From Fidelibacterota bacterium (GTDB lineage: Bacteria; Fidelibacterota; UBA8477; JABMPR01), in NCBI GenBank assembly GCA_016844945.1, contig JAERTJ010000063.1, forward strand, positions 1-64,000: a DNA stretch of 64,000 bases, read 5' to 3'. The notes under the pieces were generated by a model. It ran no database searches and had not been told where the DNA came from. It saw only the letters and a list, made by a program, of their open reading frames with translations. Both the position numbers and the translations under genes were made by a program. Positions 8,816-17,422 of the stretch are shown piece by piece. Positions within the stretch are counted from its first letter, which is position 1, and every line of letters starts with the position of its first letter.

Positions 8816-9666
8816 TTAGCCTCTACCTCACCTTCATAATCCTCATAGGAAAAGTCCTGATTAGGTTCAGCCCATGTTGCACCATACACCTTACTCAGAT
8901 ACTCAGCAGGCGGATTCGGGACATTTAACATGTTGCCATGAACCTCTACTTTTGCACATTGGGTAAACATGCTTGTAGGCCACTCCCAGGAGTAATCTTC
9001 AAACCGGTCAATAAATGTTTCAGACTCACCATCAAAAAAATCTATGGAAAATGATATATCAATACCATTCTCCAGATGGAGGGTTGAATCGATGGTATGC
9101 ATCACTGCACCTTCTTCTTCAACTGGCTCGCACCCCAGCTTTGATAATAGATCAATGAGTGCTGGTCTTGCCTGAATGGGAGCGAAGGAGTCGATGTCAG
9201 TGTCCCAATGAATAAAGTCTCCACCCCTGACAAAACCGAGTGCCACGCCACCCACGGTTACCACACTCCATTTGTCATCAAGATGTGACATGATTTCGAA
9301 TAATTTATTTGCAGCGAGTACTCGATTCTCCTCAATCTCAAATGGATGTAATCCAAACAATGATCGAGGAGGTATTTCAATCAAATCCTTTGCTACACCG
9401 AGATTCAGAATTTGTGGCAGAATATCCTTAATATACCCTGACGTAATGACGAGCCGCTCCAGATCTAGAGCAGTTAGGATTTCCGGTGACTCAACCTTGA
9501 CACCATTTATACTAGTTCCCCATTTGCTCTGATCATTATCGACGAATAAATCGGGTTGGGTATTGGTATGATGGCAGTATGCTAAGCCAGCACCAGCTGC
9601 ACCAAAATAGACAACCCTAGTTTTATTTCCCACTTTTGCTACTCCACATCTGGTTTTCATCATCAT
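8812..9666 (-). CDS. LicD-like nucleotidyltransferase-fold protein with N-terminal Rossmann segment
   Basis: From the ATG at 9666 this is 284 residues; a GTG 12 nt further upstream is also open, but three consecutive ATGs follow it. Residues about 17-95 (VVYFGAAGAGLAYC...LFVDND) look like the GAG-type nucleotide-binding tail seen at the end of sugar C-methyltransferases. Residues about 135-280 carry the LicD signature: GGVALGFVR, then FIHWDTDID with Asp155, Asp157 and Asp159 as probable metal ligands, and the late VPNPPAEYLSKVYGATW motif. LicD proteins transfer phosphocholine or other phospho-substituents from CDP donors, which fits the adjacent CDP-forming enzyme. The substrate is inferred. 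Confidence 0.65.
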   Translation of the reverse strand: MMMKTRCGVAKVGNKTRVVYFGAAGAGLAYCHHTNTQPDLFVDNDQSKWGTSINGVKVESPEILTALDLERLVITSGYIKDILPQILNLGVAKDLIEIPPRSLFGLHPFEIEENRVLAANKLFEIMSHLDDKWSVVTVGGVALGFVRGGDFIHWDTDIDSFAPIQARPALIDLLSKLGCEPVEEEGAVMHTIDSTLHLENGIDISFSIDFFDGESETFIDRFEDYSWEWPTSMFTQCAKVEVHGNMLNVPNPPAEYLSKVYGATWAEPNQDFSYEDYEGEVEAK

Positions 9667-9735
9667 CCACAACCACACCGATGATGATCCGATTGATTGA
9701 TTCTATCAATGCACAAGTAATTTGGTTAACCATTG

Positions 9736-10998
9736 CTAATACCTTATGATCGTCTCGTATAGTCGAACAATCTTATCCTCAGGGACTTTCATTTCTGTAG
9801 CAATATCATACATGGTATCCTGGCTTGCATAACTGGATATAATGAGCCTGGTTGATGTCCAATCCATCGTTTCTAATACAGATGAATCATAAATGGATAT
9901 CCCACGCCAGGTTTTGTCATGTTTTAGCGGATCAGAATCTACTATCACAAACTTTTTCTCGCGATTTGTGTTAAAAAAGCTGGTTACCTGATATAAATGC
10001 TCAGTGTGAGCGCCTGCTCCCCAAATCACAAAGCGCTCAGTATCCAGTATTTCTTGAATAATCCTCTCTACATCACCCACGGCATCATACCAGTTGGCCA
10101 TACTCATCAAAAGAGTGGACCAGTCTTTTGATGAGTAACTTATCGAGTCACCATCAAGTCTATCCTCTGAACGCTTTGCAAGCACCCGGTATCCATTATA
10201 GTCTGATACTTCAAATTGCTCCTCAATCTCCCACCCTGCTCGTTCAAGGCAATGATGTAAACTGTTCTGACTAAAATGAGTGGTATGCTGCTCAATGAAA
10301 AAACCGCATATATCATTTGTCGCTGATTTCTCAAGAATCGGAACCTCCACGACTAGTCGGGAGTCATCATCAGAAATTGTGTAGAGTCTTCGTAACACAT
10401 CTACAGGGTTTGGAAGATGTTCAAGCACGTGAAACATGGTTATGGTTTGAGGCGGTGGACCATCGTAAGAGAATGTTTCGAAGTCACCAGAATAGAATTT
10501 TATATCCTTATCACGGTGCTGCACACGGCCTCTCTCGATGGCAATCTCATCTATATCAACCCCCAATTTGTGTACACTTCCAGGGAGTTGAGAAAGAAAC
10601 TCTCCCTCATAACAGCCTACATCCAAGACATTGCTTCCGTCCTCGAGTAGTCCATGATCAGAGAGCCATTCAATTTGCGCTTGAACATGCTGAGACAGAG
10701 AGCCGTAGCTCTGGCCTGCCTCGGCGAATAATATTTTGAAGCCATCCTTTGAGTAACACGGGTTTAAATAGATTGCAGAGCAGGATCGACACATCACCTG
10801 ACGCAGATCGACACGTTTTGGCTCCACTGATGAATCAGAATAAAACTGAAAATCATTCAGTTCAAGGAGCGTTTTTGAATCAACCGAGGTACAGATTGGA
10901 CAAGGACGCTGGTCTTGCAATGATTTTGAGCTAGAGTTCGCCGTGAAGGAATTCACTTTTGCCCAGGTCAAACTGGTTTTAAGCAACCCCTTACTCAT
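9736..10998 (-). CDS. Zinc-binding sugar C-methyltransferase family protein
   Basis: A 420-residue three-domain protein of the length typical for NovU/TylC3-type sugar methylases. The N-terminus holds a zinc ribbon (Cys33, Cys36, Cys70, Cys73), the middle a SAM domain with VLDVGCYEGEFL near 124-135 and FHVLEHLPNP, and the C-terminus a GAGAHTEHLY nucleotide-binding-like domain (Methyltransf_14 type). Such enzymes methylate keto-deoxysugars, but relatives in surface-glycan loci act on other substrates. The ATG overlaps the stop of the SpsF-PseG fusion (ATGA). Confidence 0.8.
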   Translation of the reverse strand: MSKGLLKTSLTWAKVNSFTANSSSKSLQDQRPCPICTSVDSKTLLELNDFQFYSDSSVEPKRVDLRQVMCRSCSAIYLNPCYSKDGFKILFAEAGQSYGSLSQHVQAQIEWLSDHGLLEDGSNVLDVGCYEGEFLSQLPGSVHKLGVDIDEIAIERGRVQHRDKDIKFYSGDFETFSYDGPPPQTITMFHVLEHLPNPVDVLRRLYTISDDDSRLVVEVPILEKSATNDICGFFIEQHTTHFSQNSLHHCLERAGWEIEEQFEVSDYNGYRVLAKRSEDRLDGDSISYSSKDWSTLLMSMANWYDAVGDVERIIQEILDTERFVIWGAGAHTEHLYQVTSFFNTNREKKFVIVDSDPLKHDKTWRGISIYDSSVLETMDWTSTRLIISSYASQDTMYDIATEMKVPEDKIVRLYETIIRY

Positions 10999-12758
10999 TT
11001 GGATAACTCAACTTCAGCTTGGATTTGCTTATTTATAAGTTCCGCTACCCTTGCGCTACCCTTTCCATCGATAATTTGTCGCGCCTGATCACCCATCGCT
11101 TTAAGCTGAGTGGGTTTATCCAGAATTTCTTGTATGTTGTTTAAACTATTGCTCCCTGAACCTTTCATTGAATTCAGGCAAGCTTTTTGGGCTACCAGAT
11201 GATTTACTATGTCCATATCCGCTGGATTTACTATAGAATAAATAGCCTGGGGTACGCCAAGGGCCATAAGCTCATAACTGGTGATGCCGAATATAGAAAA
11301 TGCGAATACACTTGATGCTAGCAATTCGAGAATACTATTAGGGTTCTGGGTAATTTCATAATTGTTGAGACCGGATGCTTCGATGGAATTCTCCAGGGTA
11401 TGGGTATCTGCGTAAGGTCCAACAACAAAATGAATCGGCCAGGAGAGTTTTAGTTGAGATAGCAGATTTAACATGTGCTTCGGTACAGATCCACTTCCCC
11501 CTGCTGTAACAACAATTGTACTTTTTTCAAGAGGTCGATTATTCAGATTATTTATCTCACGATCCAACAGGATGTATTCTGGACCACAATATGTATTCTT
11601 ATACTCACCATTGCTCCGACATGACAGGGATGGAATGATATGAAGCTTCCTATCGGAGTAAGACTCTGGCCAGACATCAATAATCGTGACTGGTATTTCC
11701 AGTTGATTGATGAAGCTGAAAGAATGCTCAATATCATCTGCTTTCAGATCTACAACGAGCCCATCAAAGGATTTCTCCAAAAAGATTTGCCTCAATTCAG
11801 ATTCAGGGTTGTCCTTGGATTTCCATGTGATCACTTGAAAATCGGCACTCATTATTCTCGCAACATTTGATTCCTCATGATTTACAATGAAGTCAATTCT
11901 GGCAGAAGCAGCTTCTTTTAATTCGCGAGCCAGAGCCAGCATTCTGGATAGATGCCCCATACCCACACGAGTCGATGCATAAGTTAAAATGGCAATCTTC
12001 TTTGTTTTCTCTAACAGACCCTTCTGGTGAACATGCTGATTAATGGCCAGAATATCCGGGTTTTGGTCTACAATGCTTACTGCATCACCTAGACTCAGAC
12101 ATGTCCCCGTCGCACCACTTTTCTGATAAAGTCGATTCATAAAATCTAGATCGGCTTGCGTATCTACTGATATGCGAATATCCTGTCGCTGGAATTCAGC
12201 AGCCGGGACAATTTCTAAACCGTTGAATAAATGCCTGAATTCATGAATTGCTGAGCCTGCATGTTCTCGATAAGCCCAGGTATCAGACAATTGATCCAAT
12301 CGCCTCCAGGCATCCAGTGTGTGCCATCCCAGTCCCTCATGAATGCATTCATAGCGTTCCTTATCTGCATAAACATAGTCAGCTTGACTACCAGTGAGTG
12401 ATTTGATCCCCTCAGCAAGAAAGTCTGCATCGATTAATGGACAATCTCCTGAGATGGTAACTACAATATCAGCCTCAAATGCTTTAGCTGCCCTGTATAT
12501 CCGACCAGTAACGTCATCAACATCTGCATCAAAGTAGGTTTTGATTCCCTCGGTTTTGACATAATCGGCAAGATCCTTATTTTCGTCCTCGGGACCTGTT
12601 GCCAGAATGATTTGATCAATACCATTTACCTTTGCTAATCGTTGAATGATGTGTTTGATGAGCGGGATGTCATTTATGAGCCGCAATTGCTTCCGGGGAA
12701 GACGGCTGGATGTCAACCGTGCAATGATGATTGCTACTACTCTTGGTTTGCCTGGCAT
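10995..12758 (-). CDS. Fusion of SpsF-type cytidylyltransferase and PseG-type UDP-sugar hydrolase
   Basis: A 587-residue two-domain protein. Residues 1-240 match SpsF/PseF-like acylneuraminate cytidylyltransferases (IIARLTSSRLPRKQL near 10-24, then VVTISGDCPLID near 97-108). Residues about 255-587 match PseG, the enzyme that removes UDP from the 2,4-diamino-trideoxy-hexose (TRVGMGHLSRMLALA with the expected catalytic His, VTAGGSGSV, and LLDRE). In the pseudaminic pathway PseG precedes and PseF follows the PseI condensation, so one polypeptide would carry non-adjacent steps. Both domains look full length. It sits directly after the NeuB-type synthase. Confidence 0.82.
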   Translation of the reverse strand: MPGKPRVVAIIIARLTSSRLPRKQLRLINDIPLIKHIIQRLAKVNGIDQIILATGPEDENKDLADYVKTEGIKTYFDADVDDVTGRIYRAAKAFEADIVVTISGDCPLIDADFLAEGIKSLTGSQADYVYADKERYECIHEGLGWHTLDAWRRLDQLSDTWAYREHAGSAIHEFRHLFNGLEIVPAAEFQRQDIRISVDTQADLDFMNRLYQKSGATGTCLSLGDAVSIVDQNPDILAINQHVHQKGLLEKTKKIAILTYASTRVGMGHLSRMLALARELKEAASARIDFIVNHEESNVARIMSADFQVITWKSKDNPESELRQIFLEKSFDGLVVDLKADDIEHSFSFINQLEIPVTIIDVWPESYSDRKLHIIPSLSCRSNGEYKNTYCGPEYILLDREINNLNNRPLEKSTIVVTAGGSGSVPKHMLNLLSQLKLSWPIHFVVGPYADTHTLENSIEASGLNNYEITQNPNSILELLASSVFAFSIFGITSYELMALGVPQAIYSIVNPADMDIVNHLVAQKACLNSMKGSGSNSLNNIQEILDKPTQLKAMGDQARQIIDGKGSARVAELINKQIQAEVELSK

Positions 12759-12800
12759 TTGCTGGAGATTCGTTCATTCTGATAGCCTGAAGGCACCAGA

Positions 12801-13676
12801 TTAACGAAAACCCTTTCTCACATGATTGAGGGGTCGTAATCCATCACTGGGATCTGCTCGCCATTCTCTATCTGACTTTTCAGATTCTGAAACGATAACA
12901 TCGTATGTGCCACCAGCATCCATTCCTGTTCTCACAGTGTCAATGACTTGAGCCATCTCCTCAGGTAGCCAGCAGTGACCGGCTTGATACTCTGCGCCAG
13001 AGGTATCCAAATCCATATGGAATTCAATTTCTGTGGCTCGAAAATTGTGAACTGCCCTGTATATTACTGCAGGGTTCCGGCTATGATCCGAGTATCCAAT
13101 ACTCACTTGACCCGGGTCATACTTATCTTTATATCTATCCTCTAAGTAGCTCATACTCTGAAGGTTAACATCCTTCACCGGAGTAGGATAGGCTGAATTG
13201 CAATGGAGTAATGTTATGGGAATATTAGCATCCCCCGTAACCCAATCCAGGGCTTGATCTATCTCTTCGATCGTCGCCATACCTGTTGAGAATGAGAGAG
13301 GTTTGCCTGTGGCATAGCAGCTATCAAACAACGCTTTCCAGAGCAATTCGTATGAGCCAATTTTATAGTAATCTACATAGGGTTCAAGTTGACTAACTGC
13401 CTCCAGAGAAAATGGTGTGCATCCAAAAAGCATTTTATTTCTAGAGGTATGCGCTGCCAGCTCAGGTAAAAAGTCTGGTGGGAGTTCCCAGGCTTTTCTC
13501 TGCCGGTGGGCTTCACTGCGACTTAAGATTTCTTCAGAAAAAAGATCTTCAATCCTGAACAGTTGGAATTTAACAGCGTCACAGCCTATTTGTGCTGCAA
13601 CATCTATGAATTCCTTTGCCCGATTCATGTCCTGAGCATGATTGGAGGAAACCTCTGCAACAAATCTAACGCCCAT
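12801..13676 (-). CDS. pseI: NeuB/PseI-type nonulosonic acid synthase lacking SAF domain
   Basis: A TIM-barrel PEP-condensing synthase of 291 residues from ATG 13676. The frame is open to a TTG at 13700, but the ATG leaves only an 11-nt overlap with pseC. Family motifs are all present: AEVSSNHAQDMNRAK, GCDAVKFQLF, LFGCTPFSLEAV, YYKIGSYE, STGMATIEE, HCNSAYPTPVKDVNL and GYSDHSRNP. NeuB and PseI normally run to about 340-350 residues with a C-terminal antifreeze-like (SAF) domain that closes the partner active site; it is missing here. It should condense PEP with the diacetamido (or otherwise acylated) hexose released by PseG. Whether the product is pseudaminic or another nonulosonic acid cannot be told. 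Confidence 0.8.
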   Translation of the reverse strand: MGVRFVAEVSSNHAQDMNRAKEFIDVAAQIGCDAVKFQLFRIEDLFSEEILSRSEAHRQRKAWELPPDFLPELAAHTSRNKMLFGCTPFSLEAVSQLEPYVDYYKIGSYELLWKALFDSCYATGKPLSFSTGMATIEEIDQALDWVTGDANIPITLLHCNSAYPTPVKDVNLQSMSYLEDRYKDKYDPGQVSIGYSDHSRNPAVIYRAVHNFRATEIEFHMDLDTSGAEYQAGHCWLPEEMAQVIDTVRTGMDAGGTYDVIVSESEKSDREWRADPSDGLRPLNHVRKGFR

Positions 13677-14820
13677 GATAGAACTCTCTGATCTTTTCAA
13701 TCACAAAATCTTGCTGTTTATTTGTGAGTGTTGGGTAAAGTGGTAGTGAAAGGGCATGATCATAGTAGGTTTCACAATCAGGAAAATCACCCTGCTGGTA
13801 GCCTTTTCTCTGATAGTAGGGGTGAAAATGGACGGGTATATAATGCACCTGGACTTTGATGTTTAATCCATGTAAGTGGTGATAGAGTTCATCTCTTCCT
13901 TCTGCTTGAACAACATAGAGGTGGTAAGAGGGTGTGGCTGATTTTGGGCATATTTGAGAGTCAAGGTTATCCTCATCTCTAAAAGCTAAGTTATACCTTT
14001 CAACCAATTCAGATCGACGTTTCATCCAATTGTCAGCCTGTTTTAATTGGCTCAATCCTAAAGCGCATTGAATATCTGTGATCCTGTGGTTGGCACTAAG
14101 ATCATGCATCTCATATGTCCAGGGTTGTTCTTCCTTCTTCCTCTTGTCAATCGGCTGTGAGATGCCATGGGATCGAAAAGCCAGAAGCTTTGCATGGAGC
14201 TCTGGATCATTTGTTGTGATCATCCCGCCTTCACCTGTGGTGATCTGCTTCACTGGGTGAAAACTGAATATGGACATATCCGAATGTGAGCAATCCCCTA
14301 CGCGATGAAGACCCCCTTCAGAATCAGCCCAGGTCGATCCAAGGGCATGACAGGCATCCTCAATAACATAAAGCTTATGTTTGTCTGCCAGAGCGGCGAT
14401 CGCTTCCATATTCGCTGGAACACCAGCAAAATGCACAGGAGATATCCCCTTGATACGCTTAGGTGCCAGGAGTGCTTTTTCCAGCTCGGTGACAGAAATA
14501 TTATATGTTTTTGGATCTATATCCACAAGCTGAGCAATACCACCGGCTAATTCGATTGAATTCGCCGTGGCAACAAAAGTATTTGCTGTGGTAAGAACCC
14601 TGTCACCTGCTTGAATTCCAGCCGCTCGATGAGCAATAACCAATGCCGATGTTCCACTTGATACGGCAACTGCATATCTTGAACCTACATAGGCTGCAAA
14701 AGCTGACTCAAAATGTGTAATGGTTGGACCCTGTGTGATGAAATCCTGCTGGATGGCATCGGTAACAGCGTCTATATCCGTCGAATTGATGGACTGTTTA
14801 CTATAAGGTATCTTCTCCAA
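13666..14820 (-). CDS. pseC: PseC-type PLP-dependent UDP-4-keto-sugar aminotransferase
   Basis: A 384-residue DegT/DnrJ/EryC1 aminotransferase of normal length. SSGTSAL near residues 54-60 binds the cofactor phosphate, EDACHALGS near 154-162 has the Asp for the PLP pyridine, and FHPVKQITTGEGG near 187-199 places the Schiff-base Lys at 191. The opening PYSKQSINSTDIDAV is typical of PseC, which aminates C4 of the UDP-4-keto-sugar made by PseB. It follows pseB with a 6-nt gap. Other 4-aminotransferases of the family (for example perosamine synthases) are less likely because of the neighbours. Confidence 0.88.
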   Translation of the reverse strand: MEKIPYSKQSINSTDIDAVTDAIQQDFITQGPTITHFESAFAAYVGSRYAVAVSSGTSALVIAHRAAGIQAGDRVLTTANTFVATANSIELAGGIAQLVDIDPKTYNISVTELEKALLAPKRIKGISPVHFAGVPANMEAIAALADKHKLYVIEDACHALGSTWADSEGGLHRVGDCSHSDMSIFSFHPVKQITTGEGGMITTNDPELHAKLLAFRSHGISQPIDKRKKEEQPWTYEMHDLSANHRITDIQCALGLSQLKQADNWMKRRSELVERYNLAFRDEDNLDSQICPKSATPSYHLYVVQAEGRDELYHHLHGLNIKVQVHYIPVHFHPYYQRKGYQQGDFPDCETYYDHALSLPLYPTLTNKQQDFVIEKIREFYHGR

Positions 14821-14826
14821 AACAGA

Positions 14827-15834
14827 TCACAGTTCGATCTTTAAATGTTCTCTTATGAGATCTCTAATCCCCTGAATATCAAGGAAGTCCGGGTTATTCT
14901 TACTGTTATACTTAAATCCATCATCAAGGAGATGACAATCCAAACCTTCCTTACTATATCGCTCTAAAGCTACCTGGGCATTTACTCTAGAAGGATAGAG
15001 GACATAGTGGTCTTTGAACTCAACTGCACTCAGTGCATCTGTTTCAGTAATCAAGTCCTCATGAATCTTTTCCCCTGCCCGGATTCCCACTTCTTTAAGT
15101 TCAGCAGTGGGATCAATTGCTTTTGCAACATCAACAATTTTATACGAGGGAATCTTGGGGGTAAATATTTCACTTCCACGCATCCATTTCAGGCAATTCA
15201 ATGAGAACTGTACTCCCTCTTCCAGCGTAATATTGAAGCGAGTCATTCGTAGGTCTGTAATAGGTAGGGTACCTTCTCCCATTTTTGAAAGAAAGAAGGG
15301 TACAACGGATCCCCGGCTTCCCATTACATTGCCGTAGCGCACAACTGAGAATAGAGTGTCCTTGGACCCTCGATAGTTGTTTGCAGCCACAAATAGTTTA
15401 TCCGAGGCTAGTTTCGTAGCCCCATAGAGGTTGATGGGCGAAGCAGCTTTATCTGTACTAAGTGCCAGTACCTTTTTCACATTGGTTGCAATTGCAGCAT
15501 CTATAATATTTTGGGCGCCCATGATGTTGGTTTTGATTGCTTCGAAGGGATTTCTCTCACACGCTGGGATTTGCTTCATGGCTGCAGCATGCACCACAAC
15601 ATCTACCTTGGCTTGAAAAGCGAGGAGTACGCGTGCTTTATCCCGTACATCACCAATGAAAAAATGAACCCTTGGATCGGTGATTTCATTGCGCATTTCG
15701 AATTGCTTCAGCTCGTCGCGGCTAAAAACAATTACTCTCTTCACATCGTGATTTGAAAGTACTTCGCGGGTAAAATGTTTCCCGAATGATCCTGTACCGC
15801 CAGTGATTAAAACCGTTTTACCGTCTAGTTCCAC
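14827..15834 (-). CDS. pseB: PseB-type inverting UDP-GlcNAc 4,6-dehydratase
   Basis: A 335-residue short-form extended SDR dehydratase, the usual length for PseB. TGGTGSFG at residues 11-18 binds NADP; MKQIPACERNPFEAI near 87-101 and STDKAASPINLYGATK at 126-141 place Asp128, Lys129 and Tyr137 in the catalytic positions. PseB makes the 4-keto-6-deoxy-L-idose derivative that opens the pseudaminic pathway. It is the first gene of the glycan cluster after a 128-bp AT-rich gap. Retaining LegB-like relatives differ in the active-site context, so PseB is preferred. Confidence 0.88.
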   Translation of the reverse strand: MELDGKTVLITGGTGSFGKHFTREVLSNHDVKRVIVFSRDELKQFEMRNEITDPRVHFFIGDVRDKARVLLAFQAKVDVVVHAAAMKQIPACERNPFEAIKTNIMGAQNIIDAAIATNVKKVLALSTDKAASPINLYGATKLASDKLFVAANNYRGSKDTLFSVVRYGNVMGSRGSVVPFFLSKMGEGTLPITDLRMTRFNITLEEGVQFSLNCLKWMRGSEIFTPKIPSYKIVDVAKAIDPTAELKEVGIRAGEKIHEDLITETDALSAVEFKDHYVLYPSRVNAQVALERYSKEGLDCHLLDDGFKYNSKNNPDFLDIQGIRDLIREHLKIEL

Positions 15835-15962
15835 AATAATTTCCTGACTCTTCGTTAGTCGTCGTTAAAATCGCTATTCTATGGTATTAATAAATTCTCT
15901 TTAATTTTAATAAATATTATCATATTTCCAACAAATCGAACAAAACCAATGACATGTTCATC
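15835..15962 (-). other. AT-rich gap before the glycan genes; possible promoter
   Basis: This 128-bp gap separates the ParA-like gene from pseB. Its upstream two thirds are very AT-rich, as expected for a promoter. I see no hairpin with a T run and no GG-N10-GC box. A half-copy of the flagellar palindrome (TTGGAAATATGAT, about 15925-15937 read on the minus strand) is present but weak. Independent transcription of the glycan locus is possible but not shown. Confidence 0.35.
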
Positions 15963-17138
15963 TCAAAATTTTGACGTGATCCCCAACATACGAACAAAGC
16001 GCTTCAAGCCGCTCCCACGCTGGGGTTTCACATAATCCTCATCTAAACCGGAACCAATGTACTTGGAGGCCAGTTGCTGATAGTTCAAAGCCAATTCGGA
16101 TCCAGGATGTCTAAGTCCTATGATTTCCCGTTTGGCATAGGTGTCAACAAGTCTGTCACGGTCTGAGACCACGGAACCCAGATATTCAGGAGTAATTTTG
16201 AATACTGAGTTTTGATTAACATGCTGATCAATCGTCTGTTTCAGGGATTGATAAAGATTGTTACCGTGACGGATATTATGTACCTGGTTTAAAATAAACC
16301 AGGGTGAGTAGGTATATTCCCGTGATTCACCTTCACTCATGGTCTGCTTACTGTTGATTTCTACAAAGCGACCGAAGGCTGCCTTCGCCGCCGCATAGCC
16401 CGAAATGATATCATTTGGTGTGGTCACGATGCATGAGTCATCTGCCATAAGGGCGAAATCAATGACATGACGGGTAATGCCGGCACCCAGGTCGAAAAGA
16501 ATAAGGTCATACTTAAATGAGATGTTCTGAATATGACGGAAAAACCTCTGCTTTTGGGACCAGGTCATATTCGCCAGCTTAAATTCACCACACTCACCGG
16601 GGATAAAATGGAATCCATATTCTGTTTCCACTACCAGATCATCCAACTCCACCTGCTTGTTAAAGAAATTGTAAAGTGTGTTTTCCGGGAAAAGTTTCAG
16701 TTTGTTAGACACATCAGCATTGCCCAGATCTAGATCAAAAAGGAGTACTTTCAAGCCTAGCCGTGCAAATTGATGGGCTAACTCGATTGAAACCGTCGTC
16801 TTCCCCACTCCCCCTTTATTGGAAATGACGGAGAGGATGTTGCCTCTCGGTGCCACCACATTCTGTTTCTCTGAAACCAGCATGCGATGATAGATACCTT
16901 GTTTAATAAGTTTCAACTCATGCTTCAATAACTCAGACTGAATCGTGTAAAAAGAGGTGTCATACCCTGTGGTCAACTGTCCAACATTCCTGATAAACTC
17001 ATGATTGCTCACAGCACGAGGGCTTCGGGCGGTTATCAGACGACTGTTTTCCACAGCGATGGGAAGAAATTCATGGTGTTCAAGATGAACTGGATTGAAT
17101 TTTTTGACTAACTCTCCATCTATGATCAGCTCACGCAT
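15963..17138 (-). CDS. ParA/MinD-like ATPase with N-terminal extension, second copy beside FlhG
   Basis: A 391-residue protein with an N-terminal extension of about 97 residues, a deviant Walker A motif KGGVGKTT at 108-115, the A-prime motif LLFDLDLGNAD at 132-142 and the Walker B segment LILFDLGAG. This is the P-loop of the MinD/ParA/FlhG family. The C-terminus is basic (KPQRGSGLKRFVRMLG), which could be a membrane or partner-binding tail, unlike a classical MinD helix. It ends the flgF operon directly after csrA. It is distinct from the FlhG at 30009, so two such ATPases belong to this region. A role in flagellar placement, pilus or chemotaxis-array positioning is possible; none is shown. 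Confidence 0.8.
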   Translation of the reverse strand: MRELIIDGELVKKFNPVHLEHHEFLPIAVENSRLITARSPRAVSNHEFIRNVGQLTTGYDTSFYTIQSELLKHELKLIKQGIYHRMLVSEKQNVVAPRGNILSVISNKGGVGKTTVSIELAHQFARLGLKVLLFDLDLGNADVSNKLKLFPENTLYNFFNKQVELDDLVVETEYGFHFIPGECGEFKLANMTWSQKQRFFRHIQNISFKYDLILFDLGAGITRHVIDFALMADDSCIVTTPNDIISGYAAAKAAFGRFVEINSKQTMSEGESREYTYSPWFILNQVHNIRHGNNLYQSLKQTIDQHVNQNSVFKITPEYLGSVVSDRDRLVDTYAKREIIGLRHPGSELALNYQQLASKYIGSGLDEDYVKPQRGSGLKRFVRMLGITSKF

Positions 17139-17146
17139 AAAATAGC

Positions 17147-17398
17147 TTACGCTCCACTTTTCTCAGTTTTAACAGGTTTTTTTAATCCTGCCAACGCATT
17201 CCCCAATTGAGCCGTACTCACTGTCGCGGCACGATTTTGTTCCTGGATTTTCTCGTATATTTCGTTTCGATAGACTGCAACATCTTTTGGTGCATCTATT
17301 CCAATTTTTAAATATCTGGAGGAACTCTCCAAAATGGATATAACAATGTTATTCCCGATTCGAATGCTTTCTCCAGACTTCCTTGTCAATATGAGCAT
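17147..17398 (-). CDS. csrA: CsrA translational regulator
   Basis: An 83-residue protein beginning [15 protein letters not shown], the invariant opening of CsrA/RsmA, with the central [20 protein letters not shown] and [10 protein letters not shown] segments. It binds GGA-containing hairpins in mRNA leaders and in motile bacteria limits flagellin translation. About 25 residues extend past the core, longer than E. coli CsrA. It lies directly after fliW, its usual antagonist, which supports the FliW-CsrA-flagellin partner switch. Confidence 0.95.
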   Translation of the reverse strand: MLILTRKSGESIRIGNNIVISILESSSRYLKIGIDAPKDVAVYRNEIYEKIQEQNRAATVSTAQLGNALAGLKKPVKTEKSGA

Positions 17399-17422
17399 AC
17401 CGTCCCTGGTCCTTATTTCGAA

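Noticed and set aside
15835-15962. A terminator after the ParA-like gene
   Set aside because: Only a 4-bp repeat (GACT/AGTC) without a T run is visible; the region is simply AT-rich.
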